DNA from: CAZNLH01 sp964573995 | GTDB lineage: Bacteria; Gemmatimonadota; CAZMKB01; CAZNLH01 | Length of the DNA stretch: 64,000 nt | Direction of reading: 5' to 3' | Assembly (NCBI GenBank): GCA_964573995.1 | Contig: CAZNLH010000003.1 | Coordinates: 1 to 64,000, forward strand | Part shown: in pieces, positions 17,301-26,054 of the stretch | How positions within the stretch are numbered: position 1 is the stretch's first letter | How the letters are laid out: each line of letters opens with the position of its first letter | Translations under genes and position numbers: made by a program | The notes under the pieces: generated by a model | The model's input: the letters and a program-made list of their open reading frames with translations, nothing else | What the model was told of the DNA's origin: nothing | Databases searched by the model: none

Positions 17301-17881
17301 TGGGTCTCCTTGAGTGTTATCTCCTGCCTCTTTGCAGTAACGTCGAGTGAGCCGCGGTGATCGAGTACGGTGACGATCTCCTCACCCAGGACCCCGCGCA
17401 ACTTGGTCACACACCCCTCCAGTACAACCTCGTCAATCCTCAGCCTGAACCTGCTCTTTTTCTTTTCTCCCTTCGATTCCTTGTCCTCTTTTTTCCCAAA
17501 GGCCTGTACGTTCCACTTCCCATCCGCACGGCGATAGATCGATACCATGGGTCTTCGTATATAGACCCTTCGCAGATTGATCCCCTCTTTCAACAGGTTC
17601 AGAGGATCAATTGTAACCTCAACTCGGGGGGAATAGAAGAAGGTCTCATCTGGGGTGAGGGGATCGTGTATCATAAGGTCCCTGACTACAATCGTCCCTC
17701 CCCTCGTGACCCCCACCGATTCAAAAGAAGCCCGGGTCCCCAGGACCTCGGTCAACTTCTTGCTTCCCCACTCGGCAAGGCGTTCATTCGCCCAAGGCAT
17801 AACAATTATGTAGGTCACCGCCGCCAATCCAATGATGACGATTATCATAGATAGAAACAAGATTCGATCTTTATTAAACAT
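14315..17881 (-). CDS. tamB: translocation and assembly module TamB-like protein
   Basis: 1188 residues from the ATG at 17881, 16 nt after the tamA stop. One N-terminal membrane anchor (LFLSMIIVIIGLAAVTYIIV) is followed by an AsmA-like start (GTRASFESVGVTRGGTIVVR) and a very long series of beta strands, as in the hydrophobic-groove proteins that bridge inner and outer membranes. The C-terminal 350 residues match the conserved TamB/DUF490 domain (VDVIRGTYTYFGTIFDIDGG, FNGSDPIDPYLNVQT, LNLTNEEFDQ) and end in an aromatic strand (YSIELHYWISY). It works with the upstream Omp85 protein in outer-membrane protein insertion or lipid transport. Confidence 0.93.
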   Translation of the reverse strand: MFNKDRILFLSMIIVIIGLAAVTYIIVMPWANERLAEWGSKKLTEVLGTRASFESVGVTRGGTIVVRDLMIHDPLTPDETFFYSPRVEVTIDPLNLLKEGINLRRVYIRRPMVSIYRRADGKWNVQAFGKKEDKESKGEKKKSRFRLRIDEVVLEGCVTKLRGVLGEEIVTVLDHRGSLDVTAKRQEITLKETHFNSTYLTLTDMTASGRLVVEDKVLGFESFRLLRDATDMTLDGKIDFKGDDKVDIKIARSHFDLGHLPPRYGLRHRVAGQVDFEMTLKGYIKSPLIQGRIYRADGEAFDYRFSETSCLFHMADGEIDITGLSSSFLKGSIGGDVSFFLRESPRAFRVDLKVSGIDIRSLPMNIPEKYGSILNGQVIAYGAGFHRRDHSSTILLDLESCRLKGIPIGIVQAQVLAQQDGFHLLSSRIGLQGGRMELTGDLGWSDLEVTARVDSVPVSPLLVLLGLPYDLRGRLNASVSLGGSYTGPSVQGQVIIRNGGGYGWSFAGVESKMDIHKFKDGIGGDIGLHAFMVGRERTVAEEIEAEAQIKPGAIRLDSLMVKRKESEVLRGSGEITFSGDSLQISGHDLVVTYHGLDASVKDLETGVEWRKRRVDIKRLGLAIGGGEVSLEGGATWPDQINLEAEAHSVDLDSLEAHSKMNLGIEGDLDMRVLVGGTFHDPEISLTTRIDAPSIKGVRSDSLVLAVKYGDYRLDIERFVIKGGGYDCDVRGVFPLLLDLQPFRVAELADAPIDLEAGIAHFDLSSLKLLTGEINFVDGYMEGKVRLGGTPARTIWNGRGGVHGGEGVIMRSNTYFSGLQAEFAFHEEELTISSLAAALMGGGSLRGSGNIQMDGFVPSKIDLDIAMKNYTVNQVQYVSSLSLDSNLHVSGDLYKPDVSGNVVINNGLLDIPVGKGGEPNASSGSQGSIPFLIDLGIHAENDLWIRNSNVNVEIAADMKLITRKGKVLPVGDVDVIRGTYTYFGTIFDIDGGEIHFNGSDPIDPYLNVQTMHRVQGKIVDSGKNVRVINDFHLNIYGTYRDVKFGITVYDENGEAVPVDEQRAMTLLLLNLTNEEFDQRAALNQQKLIGRIERILAQQTSSLIQPISRLDVLELRTSLFSGDGEASRAQVTVGEYLMKDFFVSYSQDIIDPSINNIAAEVFLGKKSSILGQTDSRGRQYSIELHYWISY

Positions 17882-17897
17882 TGAACCGCCACCGGTA

Positions 17898-19748
17898 TCA
17901 GAAGGCCTGCCCGACGCTGAAGTGTACTCGTCCAACCCCTGAGCGTAAAGAGAGATTGCTATCTATGCGCAGGGCCCCCTCGAGTCGTATTGGGCCGATG
18001 GGAGAACGATACCTTACACCCATGCCGAAGGTAGTCAGGAGAAATGGGGACCGTGGCTTGAAATCACTATCATAGACATTCCCGCTGTCGAAGAAGAGTA
18101 CTCCCCCGATCTTGTGCCATATATTGAATCGGCCTTCCAAGTTGAAGAGGACAATATAGTTTCCCGAATGAGTGTTCGGATCTCCCTCCTCTCCCAACGG
18201 TCCGATGCTCTCTTCCTTGTAGCCCCTCAGCGTGTTGGCCCCGCCTATCGAAAACTGCTCTCCCGGGAGAATGGAGCCGGTGCCCTTGAATCCCTTTATG
18301 ACGCCAAGCCTGAGACGGGCCGCAATGACGGGCCTCAAGAAACGGCCTGGAACCCTCGCGTAACGGGCGTAATCCGCGTCGACTCTATAGAAATTCACAT
18401 CTCCATACAGTGGGCCGCCCGAAAGGGTGGATTCCACGGTCAAGAAGTCCTTTTCTTCCGGATAAAAGAGATCCTTCCTCTTATCCAGGACAAAAGTCGC
18501 CGTAAGGCTGTTCGAGATCTGTCGGCCCTCGTTCAAGATCACGTCGTTGCTTGCCTTATCCTCATCGACATTGAATATCCTTGTGCTGTTCATGTCGGCC
18601 AGGATACTGAACCGTTTGAACACACCGATAATTCGGGTAAACATTCCCTTGAAAGAAACAATCTCCTGTTCATAGGTCAGGTACTCGCTGAGTGCATATG
18701 AAAGGGACCATTGCGCCCGGACCAGGGTGCCCAGGAAAAATGGCTGCGTGAAAGCGGTAGCGTAGGTATTGGAAAAACGGATTCTCGAGAGTTCAAAGGG
18801 CTGATATGTAACCTCGCTCTTTGTCTGTATCGACTCTGATCCTGAGAAGATGTGGTGTTGATTCCACTCGATGCTGGCCTTTATCCCATCCACCGACCCA
18901 TAGCCACTGCCAAAGCCGAGTGTCTTGAAATCGCTCTCCCGGACTGTGATCAAGACATCCGCCGTGTCCGGTCTCGCTGTTTTCTCGATCTTAAAGGAGA
19001 CATTCTTGAAGAGTCCGGTCTGGTATATGCTCTGCTGGCTCTCCTGAAGGCGCCTTGGAGTGATTATTTCTCCCCTCTTTAACCTGGAACCCTTGAGGAC
19101 AATATCTCCGTCGACCTTGTCGTTCCCGACGACACTCACTCTCCCGACATGGACACGGGAGCCCTCATCAAAGGTAAGATATACATCAATGGAATCGCCG
19201 CTTGCGGTCATCTCCGACCGACTATTGACCTTTAGGTTGATATACCCCTTGTCCGAATAATGATCCGTGATATACCGCAGGAGGTTGTCGACCTTTTCCG
19301 GGCGAAACGGTTTCCCCCTCTTAAGACCAAACTCGTCCCTAAGTGTAACGTCCGATAGAAAGCGATTTCCCTCGAAATGGATCTTCCGGAACAAGGTCCG
19401 CGGCCCCTCGCTTAGAGAGATCTTCAGGGTTATCTGCGACTTGCGAACATCGACCTCTTTCTTGACATCGGAGACCGAGAAATCAACGAACCCATGTTTC
19501 CTGTAGAAACGCCCGATTAATTCAAGATCTTCATCAAGTTGCCACTGTCTGAATTCCTTCCCCTCGCGAACGTTCATCATGCCTCGAATTTGTTTGTCAG
19601 AATAGTGGTTATTTCCCTCGATGACTATCTTCTTGACCTTCCACTCGGGGAATCTATTCCCCTCGTCTTTTGCTTCTATTGCCCCCCCCGTAAATACCAT
19701 GATAGAGACAACAATCAGGAGTATCCAACACTGTGCCGATCGCTTCAT
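17898..19748 (-). CDS. tamA: Omp85-family outer membrane assembly protein, TamA-like
   Basis: 616 residues from the ATG at 19748, which starts a clean signal peptide (CWILLIVVSIMVFTGGAIEA). A longer frame exists but its first residues come from tRNA-Val read as protein. I count three POTRA domains (starting near VKKIVIEGNNHYSDKQI, FRKIHFEGNRFLSD and VGRVSVVGNDKVD), then a 16-strand barrel with the loop-6 motif GGANTLRGYKEES and a terminal phenylalanine (VHFSVGQAF). Three POTRAs plus direct linkage to tamB favour TamA over BamA, which usually has five. If no other Omp85 is found in the genome it could instead serve as the main BamA. Confidence 0.9.
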   Translation of the reverse strand: MKRSAQCWILLIVVSIMVFTGGAIEAKDEGNRFPEWKVKKIVIEGNNHYSDKQIRGMMNVREGKEFRQWQLDEDLELIGRFYRKHGFVDFSVSDVKKEVDVRKSQITLKISLSEGPRTLFRKIHFEGNRFLSDVTLRDEFGLKRGKPFRPEKVDNLLRYITDHYSDKGYINLKVNSRSEMTASGDSIDVYLTFDEGSRVHVGRVSVVGNDKVDGDIVLKGSRLKRGEIITPRRLQESQQSIYQTGLFKNVSFKIEKTARPDTADVLITVRESDFKTLGFGSGYGSVDGIKASIEWNQHHIFSGSESIQTKSEVTYQPFELSRIRFSNTYATAFTQPFFLGTLVRAQWSLSYALSEYLTYEQEIVSFKGMFTRIIGVFKRFSILADMNSTRIFNVDEDKASNDVILNEGRQISNSLTATFVLDKRKDLFYPEEKDFLTVESTLSGGPLYGDVNFYRVDADYARYARVPGRFLRPVIAARLRLGVIKGFKGTGSILPGEQFSIGGANTLRGYKEESIGPLGEEGDPNTHSGNYIVLFNLEGRFNIWHKIGGVLFFDSGNVYDSDFKPRSPFLLTTFGMGVRYRSPIGPIRLEGALRIDSNLSLRSGVGRVHFSVGQAF

Positions 19749-19821
19749 GATACTCTTATTCTTCCCCGCTGAACTTGCCATCCTCGCACAAATCACGAGG
19801 TGAGAGACCATAAGGATTGGA

Positions 19822-19899
19822 TGGTGGGCGAAACAGGATTCGAACCTGTGACCTCCTGCTTGTAAGGCAGGCGCTCTCAACCTGCTGAGCTATTCGCCC
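19822..19899 (-). tRNA. tRNA-Val (anticodon TAC)
   Basis: A 78-nt cloverleaf with encoded CCA. Acceptor GGGCGAA/TTCGCCC, A73, anticodon stem CCTGC/GCAGG around CTTACAA (anticodon TAC), T arm ACAGG-TTCGAAT-CCTGT. It sits between the DUF3098-like gene and tamA on the same strand and is probably processed out of a longer transcript. Confidence 0.96.
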
Positions 19900-19912
19900 A
19901 TACCATGGACCC

Positions 19913-20155
19913 CTACCGTACAATGATTGCAACGGGGATGATTACACAATAACCGAGGATTAACAGGATGGGAGCGAGGGTAATCGATCCCCTGGCCAGG
20001 AAAAGATATCCGGCCACGATGACGCCGATCCCGATCGCGAGGAGGAGGTAGTTCTTGCGGGTAAATATCAGAGTTCGCTTCATCGAAGCACCGGACTCGC
20101 GGGGGGTCCTGCGCCCCTTGACCCGCCTGTCCTTTATTTGTTTTTCCCTGTTCAT
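19913..20155 (-). CDS. DUF3098-like two-helix membrane protein
   Basis: About 80 residues from the ATG at 20155 (GGAAAG nearby); starts at 20218 or 20083 are possible. A basic N-terminal part (KQIKDRRVKGRRTPRES) precedes TRKNYLLLAIGIGVIVAGYL and PILLILGYCVIIPVAIIV, two membrane helices joined by a short turn. The FTRKNYLLL opening and two-helix layout match small DUF3098 proteins, which are typical of Bacteroidetes and relatives. Function unknown. It lies 77 nt after larC and 13 nt before tRNA-Val. Confidence 0.65.
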   Translation of the reverse strand: MNREKQIKDRRVKGRRTPRESGASMKRTLIFTRKNYLLLAIGIGVIVAGYLFLARGSITLAPILLILGYCVIIPVAIIVR

Positions 20156-20232
20156 TCTTTCCGCCACTGAATTATTCGCCTTGTATCTCTTTAATGGATA
20201 ATAATATATCCCCATCAACCCCGCGAGTCAAG

Positions 20233-21399
20233 TCATGACAAGGCGACCTCCCCCCTAACCCTCATGACTACTTCCATGAGTGATAACCCCTTTTCCCTGG
20301 CGATACGCATGCAATCTTCATGTTCCGGTTTGAGGCGTCTCTCGCCGGAAGGGAGGACGACTTCCTTGACTCGTATCTTCCCCAGCGAGGTCTCAACGGT
20401 CCTTATCGTCCGCGGCAGTGTCAACCTGGACGCCCCCCAGAAACGCAACCCTATCGTGGTCGATTCTTCAAAGATCACAGATGTAACACGATCGAAAGAT
20501 TCCCGCGGGACCAACGCCCTTAATAAAATACCCGGGCGGTTCTTCTTCATTTGAACATGCGAGCGAAAGGCCTCGACCGCACCGGCCTTCATGACCTCTT
20601 CCTGCAGGTGGGGTACTAACTGCGGGTCCATATCGTCGATATTGGTCTCAACGACATAGACATAATCATCCGACCGGCGGATATCCACCTCACCGATGAG
20701 CACCCTGAGCAGGTTGGGGAACGCCTCTGAATCCACGGTTCCGGCACCGTAACCGACCCGCTCTATGCAAAATGGAGATGGTAGCCCGACACCAGAAGAG
20801 AGAGTGGATATGAGGGCTGCTCCCGTGGGTGTCGTCAATTCCTGTCTCCGCCCTGTTCGAGTTACAGGATAGTCTCTCAGCAACTCGATCGTTGCAGGCG
20901 CAGGGATCGGCATCAACCCGTGCCTGGTCTCTACAAAGCCCTGGCCAAGGGGCAGTGCTGTCGAGTAAACGTCGTCCACGCCAAGCATCCTCAGTAGCGT
21001 CAGTACACCGACGACATCTATAATGGCATCTGTAGCACCGACCTCGTGCAGATGAACTTCGCCGACCTTCTCCCCGTGGACCCTGGCCTCCGACTTCGCC
21101 AGGTTGTGAAATACGGCAATGGCCTTTCGACGCACCCAATCCTGGATACCGCTCCTCCCTATCGCATCGAGGATCTCCGCAAGTGAGCGCACCCGTTCCG
21201 GTTCATGTACTGCAACGTTCACTCTTGCGGCACGAATTCCATGGCGAACCACCTTCCGTCTGGTAATGGAATAATCGGTGAGACGGAGACTCTTCAGTTC
21301 TTTCTTCAAGTTGGGCAAGGCGATTCCGCAGTCGAGCAAGGCGGCCAAGGCCATGTCTCCGCTTATTCCTGAGAATGCATCAAAGAAGCAGATCCTCAA
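20233..21399 (-). CDS. larC: nickel-pincer cofactor nickel insertase LarC
   Basis: 388 residues, full length in one frame; in Lactiplantibacillus the gene is split as larC1/larC2 and joined by a ribosomal frameshift. The start FFDAFSGISGDMALAAL is the LarC (former DUF111) signature, with HLHEVGATDAIIDVVG about residue 115 and VVETNIDDMDPQLVPHL near 250 supporting it. LarC inserts Ni(II) into the pyridinium bis-thiocarboxylate mononucleotide made by LarB and LarE, giving the cofactor of lactate racemase and related epimerases. larB is 8 kb away; larE and larA are not in the window. It begins 4 nt after ispF. Confidence 0.93.
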   Translation of the reverse strand: MRICFFDAFSGISGDMALAALLDCGIALPNLKKELKSLRLTDYSITRRKVVRHGIRAARVNVAVHEPERVRSLAEILDAIGRSGIQDWVRRKAIAVFHNLAKSEARVHGEKVGEVHLHEVGATDAIIDVVGVLTLLRMLGVDDVYSTALPLGQGFVETRHGLMPIPAPATIELLRDYPVTRTGRRQELTTPTGAALISTLSSGVGLPSPFCIERVGYGAGTVDSEAFPNLLRVLIGEVDIRRSDDYVYVVETNIDDMDPQLVPHLQEEVMKAGAVEAFRSHVQMKKNRPGILLRALVPRESFDRVTSVIFEESTTIGLRFWGASRLTLPRTIRTVETSLGKIRVKEVVLPSGERRLKPEHEDCMRIAREKGLSLMEVVMRVRGEVALS

Positions 21400-21403
21400 C
21401 TCG

Positions 21404-21886
21404 CTACTCCTTAATCCGCTCTACCAGCACTACCACCTGTGCTGCAATTGCTTCACCAGCGCCGACAGGACCGACTCCCTTGGAAGTAGTGGCCTTGATC
21501 GAGATACCGGTATCATTGATATTCAATACAGCGGCCATACCGACCCGCATTTCGGGAATCCACCGGGCGAGAGGAGGGGCCTCGGCAATTACCGTCGCAT
21601 CCATGTTCTTTACTTTATATCCTTTGCTTTCGATCAACGACATCGTCTTTCTCAGGAGTGTCAGGCTGCTGATGTTCCGCCACCTCTCGTCCGAACTCGG
21701 AAAGTATCTCCCTATATCACCAAGGGCACATGCCCCAAGGAGTGCATCTATTGTGGCATGCGTCAAGACATCGGCGTCGGAGTGTCCCAGGAGCCCCATT
21801 TCAAAGGGAATCCGGACACCTCCTATTACCATTTCTCTCCCGCTAACGAGCCTGTGGATGTCAAAACCTATTCCCACGCGTATCAT
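21404..21886 (-). CDS. ispF: 2-C-methyl-D-erythritol 2,4-cyclodiphosphate synthase
   Basis: 160 residues, normal length. Metal-binding GFDIHRLV near the N-terminus, GHSDADVLTHATIDALLGA with conserved His and Asp, FPSSDERW, and the C-terminal ATTSKGVGPVGAGEAIAAQ signature. Catalyses cyclisation of CDP-methylerythritol 2-phosphate in the MEP isoprenoid route. It follows ispD by 15 nt, the common pairing, so this organism uses the non-mevalonate pathway. Confidence 0.97.
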   Translation of the reverse strand: MIRVGIGFDIHRLVSGREMVIGGVRIPFEMGLLGHSDADVLTHATIDALLGACALGDIGRYFPSSDERWRNISSLTLLRKTMSLIESKGYKVKNMDATVIAEAPPLARWIPEMRVGMAAVLNINDTGISIKATTSKGVGPVGAGEAIAAQVVVLVERIKE

Positions 21887-21901
21887 TCAGCAACCAAGCC
21901 T

Positions 21902-22582
21902 TCATGCCACCCCACGTGCCCTGAGGATCATCTCGGCGACGAGAAGGTCATCCGGCACGGTAATCTTTATATTCCAATGGTCACCCCGGACGGCCTCGAC
22001 CGGATACCCAAGACGCTCGCACAGCGCCGCATCGTCCGTCGTGTAAAACCCGTCCCTCATTGCCTCTCTGTAAGCCCTATAGAGGACATCCGCCGGAAAG
22101 GCCTGAGGGGTCTGGGCAGACCATATCAGGCGTCTCGGCAACGTCTCGACCACCCTCCCGTTCACCACTCTCTTCACGGTCTCACTGACCGGCAATGCTG
22201 CAATGGTTCCAACCCTTTTCCGGGCGGTATTTTCGACGACCGCCCTTATGAGTTGATCTGTTACCAATGGCCGCGCCCCGTCATGTATGACAATCACCTC
22301 TTCTTCACCTTTAAGGCATTTGAGGCCTTCATACACGGAATCCTGCCTCTCACGCCCACCCACCACAACCCGGATCTTATTCGATGAGCCACCAAGGAGT
22401 TCTTCGCAACGAGATCTATCCTGGTTATGAACGACAACGACGATCCGTTCTACGCAGGCGATTTCCAGGAAAGGAGCGACGGTAAGGGTGATCATGGGCC
22501 TCCCGCCGATACAAATGAGGAGTTTTCTCCTCCCCATTCGCTCCCCCTCGCCGGCCGCGACTATCACCACCGAAACATTCAC
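21902..22582 (-). CDS. ispD: 2-C-methyl-D-erythritol 4-phosphate cytidylyltransferase
   Basis: 226 residues. Nucleotidyl-transferase start VIVAAGEGERMGRRK, the VIHDGARPLVTDQLI motif near residue 95, and WSAQTPQAF plus TTDDAALCERLG farther on. It transfers CMP to methylerythritol phosphate. It follows the PIN/TRAM protein by 7 nt, an arrangement well known from Bacillus (yacL-ispD-ispF). Confidence 0.97.
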   Translation of the reverse strand: MNVSVVIVAAGEGERMGRRKLLICIGGRPMITLTVAPFLEIACVERIVVVVHNQDRSRCEELLGGSSNKIRVVVGGRERQDSVYEGLKCLKGEEEVIVIHDGARPLVTDQLIRAVVENTARKRVGTIAALPVSETVKRVVNGRVVETLPRRLIWSAQTPQAFPADVLYRAYREAMRDGFYTTDDAALCERLGYPVEAVRGDHWNIKITVPDDLLVAEMILRARGVA

Positions 22583-22589
22583 CCCGACG

Positions 22590-23672
22590 TTACTCTTTCA
22601 ATTGGGCGAATACCAGGGTGCCGGCCTTGGTCTGATGAATTCCCGTCACAGTGATTCTGACCGTTTTCCCTATCTCCTTCCTTGAATTTTCCACTACGAC
22701 CATGTTCCCGTTTTCAAGATAACCGACTGCCTGATCTAATTCTTTCCCGGCTTTTACCAGTTTGATGACCAGTTCATCTCCCTGGATCACCTCTGGGGCG
22801 AGCAACTCGGCCAGTGAATTAAAATTTATCACCGGTAACCCATTTTTTGCCGCCTGTCTCTCAAGATCGGCATTCTTGCTGATAATGGTTGCTCCATGTT
22901 TCCTGGCGTACTCAACGATGGAACGACCTTCCTGTCCCGATTTAGAAGTTACCTGTCGCACGTAAAGACGTACCGCCTGCTCCCTCTCCATGGAACGCAA
23001 ATTCTCCAAGCCCCGTTTGCCGCGGAACCTCAAGACCTGATCGGCCGAAGCCGCCATGCTCTCAAGGGAATCGACCACAAGTCTCGGAACCACGATCTCG
23101 CCCGGGAGGATGGGGGTCTTTGCCAGTTTTACAACCCGGCCGTCTATCATCGAGTCCTGGTCCACGACAAAGAGCAATCTCCCTTCCCCATCTTCTCCAT
23201 CGGTATTAAAGACTCTCAATTCTCCCACACTCCCCTTGCCTACAAGGAGTCCCAGGTAACCAAGTACAAGGGAGATCATGACAAGGACTGCCGGAGACAA
23301 CGACTTGTCAGTATAACTGGAGAGAATCGGGTCTGCAACCTGGTAAGAGATAAGCCTCGCCAACAACAGCCCCAGGATCATCCCAACGATCCCAGCCAGC
23401 AGCCTGCCTGTGCGCCGATGATGAAAGCGGATGTCCATAAAGAATAATAGCGCAATGAACAGCAACGCACCCAATCCGGCCCAGACCTTCAAAAAGATAT
23501 CANNNNNNNNNNNNNNNNNNNNNNNNNNNNNNNNNNNNNNNNNNNNNNNNNNNNNNNNNNNNNNNNNNNNNNNNNNNNNNNNNNNNNNNNNNNNNNNNNN
23601 NNTGGTATCGATAAACGCGTAAGTAACAAAGACTGCGCTTATGAGGAAGATGAAACGGATGAAATTCAACAT
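22590..23672 (-). CDS. PIN/TRAM-domain membrane protein (YacL-like), interrupted by an assembly gap
   Basis: About 360 codons if the gap length is right. The N-terminal part has four membrane helices, the first before the gap (FIRFIFLISAVFVTYAFID) and the others after it. A PIN-like nuclease domain follows (FVVDQDSMIDGRVVKLAKTP; GATIISKNADLERQAAKNG), then a C-terminal TRAM domain (KELDQAVGYLENGNMVVVEN). 23503-23602 is a run of exactly 100 N, so roughly 30 residues are unknown and may differ in number. GGAGGTCA precedes the ATG. Likely a membrane-tethered ribonuclease; the precise role is not established. Confidence 0.85.
   Translation of the reverse strand: MLNFIRFIFLISAVFVTYAFIDTXXXXXXXXXXXXXXXXXXXXXXXXXXXXXXXXXXDIFLKVWAGLGALLFIALLFFMDIRFHHRRTGRLLAGIVGMILGLLLARLISYQVADPILSSYTDKSLSPAVLVMISLVLGYLGLLVGKGSVGELRVFNTDGEDGEGRLLFVVDQDSMIDGRVVKLAKTPILPGEIVVPRLVVDSLESMAASADQVLRFRGKRGLENLRSMEREQAVRLYVRQVTSKSGQEGRSIVEYARKHGATIISKNADLERQAAKNGLPVINFNSLAELLAPEVIQGDELVIKLVKAGKELDQAVGYLENGNMVVVENSRKEIGKTVRITVTGIHQTKAGTLVFAQLKE
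23503..23602. other. 100-N scaffold gap
   Basis: Exactly 100 undetermined bases, the usual placeholder for a gap of unknown size, inside the N-terminal membrane part of the PIN/TRAM gene. The frame is consistent across it if the true length differs from 100 by a multiple of three. Confidence 0.98.
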
Positions 23673-23915
23673 TGACCTCCTATTCAGTGTATGCTATAAC
23701 ACATCTCCCCTGCCCGCCTTCTTATTGTGTCCGGGGCGCCTACCAATCATCCCAAGGCCGGCCCGGTGTCGTACGATGGTCACGAGGGCGGTTCGAGGAA
23801 CATCATGCAATCGTTGTTATAAGATCGAGATTGGCTGGATGGAATCGTTACTCGACTCCGGCAAATCACCTCCCTTCCCGGAACGAACCTGCACTTAGAC
23901 ACCGGGCGTCGCGCA

Positions 23916-25283
23916 TCACCGGCCCTCTTCCCTGGCCGTGTAGTTCACGAAACGCGTGCACTTCTTCAAGAAGGTCAACTTCACCCTGCCGACAGGCCCG
24001 TTTCTCTGCTTTCCAATAATCACTTCGGCCTCACCGACCTTTGCGGTATTGGGCTTATATACTTCCTCACGATAGATGAATATCACCACGTCGGCGTCCT
24101 GTTCTATCGCTCCTGACTCCCGCAGGTCGGCAAGGGTTGGACGCTTGTCCGGCCTCTTCTCCGGTTCCCTTGATAACTGGGAAATGGCGATTACCGGCAC
24201 TCTCAATTCCTTGGCGAGGGCCTTGAGTGAACTCGATATCATCGAAATCTCTTCCTGGCGGTTCTTCCTCTGCTGCCCTGGCCTCATCAACTGCAGGTAG
24301 TCGACGATCACCAATCCCAAGTCTGCCTCGCTCCTCAAGCGCCTGGACTTCGCCCTCATTTCAAGTACGGTCAACTGGGGTGTGTCATCGATATAAATCG
24401 GCGCGTCACCGAGTATCCCGGCCGCCTTGGCCAGTTTGGGCCAATCCCTCTCTCCGAGGAAACCCGTCCTGAGTTTCATCGCGTCAACTCCCGCCACCGA
24501 ACTCAAGAGCCTTTGTACAAGTTGCTCCTTGGACATTTCAAGACTGAAAATGCCCACCGGCACGTCAGTTTCAATAGCACAGTGTTGTGCTATGTTCAAG
24601 GCAAAACTCGTCTTGCCCATGGAAGGGCGTCCAGCGATCACCACCAGGTCGGCATTCTGAAAACCAGCAGTGAGATTATCCAGGTCCGTATAGCCCGATT
24701 CCACCCCTGTGATCCTCCCCTTCTTCTGGTGGAGCATCTCGATCAATTCAAAAGTGGGATGGAGAATCTTCTTGACAGGAACGAACCCGCCCTTGATACG
24801 CTGCTCTGAGATCTGGAAGATCATCTGTTCTGCGCGGTCAAGGAGGGTGTCTACATCGCCCTTGACGGAGTAAACCTCGCGGATAATATTGCCGGAAGCC
24901 TTCAGGAGTTTACGCATTACAGCCTTCTCAAGGACGATCCTGGCGTAATACTCGATATTTGCCGCCGTGGGCACGGTATTCAGGATCTGAAGGAGATATG
25001 GACGCCCGCCGACCGATTCCAATTTCCCCGTCTTCTTCAGTTGTTCCGTGAGCGTCACAACATCCACCACCTGATTGCTTTCGAAGAGGAGGCGCATGTT
25101 ATGAAACATATCACGGTGCCCCTCATGATAGAAGCATTCCTCGTCAAGCAGTTCGAGTGCCTTGGTAATGGCCATCTTATCCAGGAGCATCCCACCCAGG
25201 ACCGAGACTTCGGCCTCATAATTGTATGGAGGAGACCTGTCGACCTGCGTGTCGCTCCGGATCTTATCGGTTGCATATTCCAT
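23916..25283 (-). CDS. dnaB: replicative DNA helicase DnaB
   Basis: 455 residues from the ATG at 25283 (GAGGG upstream; a GTG at 25313 is the alternative). N-terminal DnaB domain about 20-125 (NYEAEVSVLGGMLLD), linker helix, then the RecA-like motor: Walker A GRPSMGKTSFALN (about 215), Walker B LVIVDYLQLM (about 320), the AISQLSREPEKR stretch and a C-terminal arginine-finger region (FIYREEVY). It unwinds DNA at the fork. No intein. It ends a yicC-gmk-coaBC-udg-dnaB run, a less common place for dnaB, which is often near rplI. Confidence 0.97.
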   Translation of the reverse strand: MEYATDKIRSDTQVDRSPPYNYEAEVSVLGGMLLDKMAITKALELLDEECFYHEGHRDMFHNMRLLFESNQVVDVVTLTEQLKKTGKLESVGGRPYLLQILNTVPTAANIEYYARIVLEKAVMRKLLKASGNIIREVYSVKGDVDTLLDRAEQMIFQISEQRIKGGFVPVKKILHPTFELIEMLHQKKGRITGVESGYTDLDNLTAGFQNADLVVIAGRPSMGKTSFALNIAQHCAIETDVPVGIFSLEMSKEQLVQRLLSSVAGVDAMKLRTGFLGERDWPKLAKAAGILGDAPIYIDDTPQLTVLEMRAKSRRLRSEADLGLVIVDYLQLMRPGQQRKNRQEEISMISSSLKALAKELRVPVIAISQLSREPEKRPDKRPTLADLRESGAIEQDADVVIFIYREEVYKPNTAKVGEAEVIIGKQRNGPVGRVKLTFLKKCTRFVNYTAREEGR

Positions 25284-25350
25284 TATCTTTTCCCTCTTTG
25301 ACAGGACCTTCACGGACTGAACCCTGGTGTCGACCAGATCCAGGGGCTTC

Positions 25351-26040
25351 CTATTGACGCCTCGGAGACCTTCCGAGAAGCGCCAATATTACCTTCATAT
25401 CCTCCCAGGTCGGCCTCTTCCAGGCCGCATGCCTCAACAGCGCAGCAGGATGATAGGTCGGGACCACGTCAATTCCGCGGAATAAATGGATCCTGCCCCT
25501 GAGACGGCCGAGTGGCGCATGCGATCCCAGTAGCGTGTGCGCTGCATAAATACCGAGTGTACATATAACCCTCGGCTTCACGGCATCGATCTGCCCTTCC
25601 AGAAAGCACCGGCAAGATTCCACTTCTTTCGGCAGGGGGTCGCGGTTTTCCGGTGGGCGGCACTTCAGCAGGTTCGCAATATAGACTTCCTCTCTGTTCA
25701 AGTCCATCGCCGCCAGTATACGGTCGAGCAACCGTCCCGCTGCACCCACGAAGGGCTCCCCCTTCAAATCCTCTTCTCTGCCGGGCGCTTCACCGATGAA
25801 CATCAGGTCCGCCCCGGGATCTCCTACCCCGAACACCAGTTTCGTCCGGCTCTCCCACAATGAACATGCCCTGCAGTCCTCTGCGGCAAGATGGATATCG
25901 CGGAGCGAATTCCTGGGGCCGGACCTTCGAACGGCCTGGGGTACCGGCTCCAGATAAAGTTCTTCTTCACCGAGATCCGAAAGGTACAGAAAATAATTCC
26001 TGATCACATCCTTCAATTCCGAATCCCGTCCACCGTTCAT
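25351..26040 (-). CDS. family 4 uracil-DNA glycosylase (Fe-S)
   Basis: 229 residues from the ATG at 26040; a GTG at 26058 overlapping the coaBC stop is equally possible. Fe-S cysteines: CRACSLWESRTK near residue 60 and CRPPENRDPLPKEVESC about 130. Catalytic motif GEAPGREEDLKGEPFVGAAG and late motif PTYHPAALLR match type 4 UDGs. It excises uracil from deaminated DNA. Some members of this superfamily are fused to polymerase domains; this one is not. The N-terminal 50 residues are a variable extension. Confidence 0.92.
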   Translation of the reverse strand: MNGGRDSELKDVIRNYFLYLSDLGEEELYLEPVPQAVRRSGPRNSLRDIHLAAEDCRACSLWESRTKLVFGVGDPGADLMFIGEAPGREEDLKGEPFVGAAGRLLDRILAAMDLNREEVYIANLLKCRPPENRDPLPKEVESCRCFLEGQIDAVKPRVICTLGIYAAHTLLGSHAPLGRLRGRIHLFRGIDVVPTYHPAALLRHAAWKRPTWEDMKVILALLGRSPRRQ

Positions 26041-26054
26041 CGAGAAACTCAACC

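Noticed and set aside
19749..19880. N-terminal extension of the TamA-like protein
   Set aside because: The first ~20 residues (APALQAGGHRFESC) are translated tRNA-Val; the signal peptide starts at 19748.
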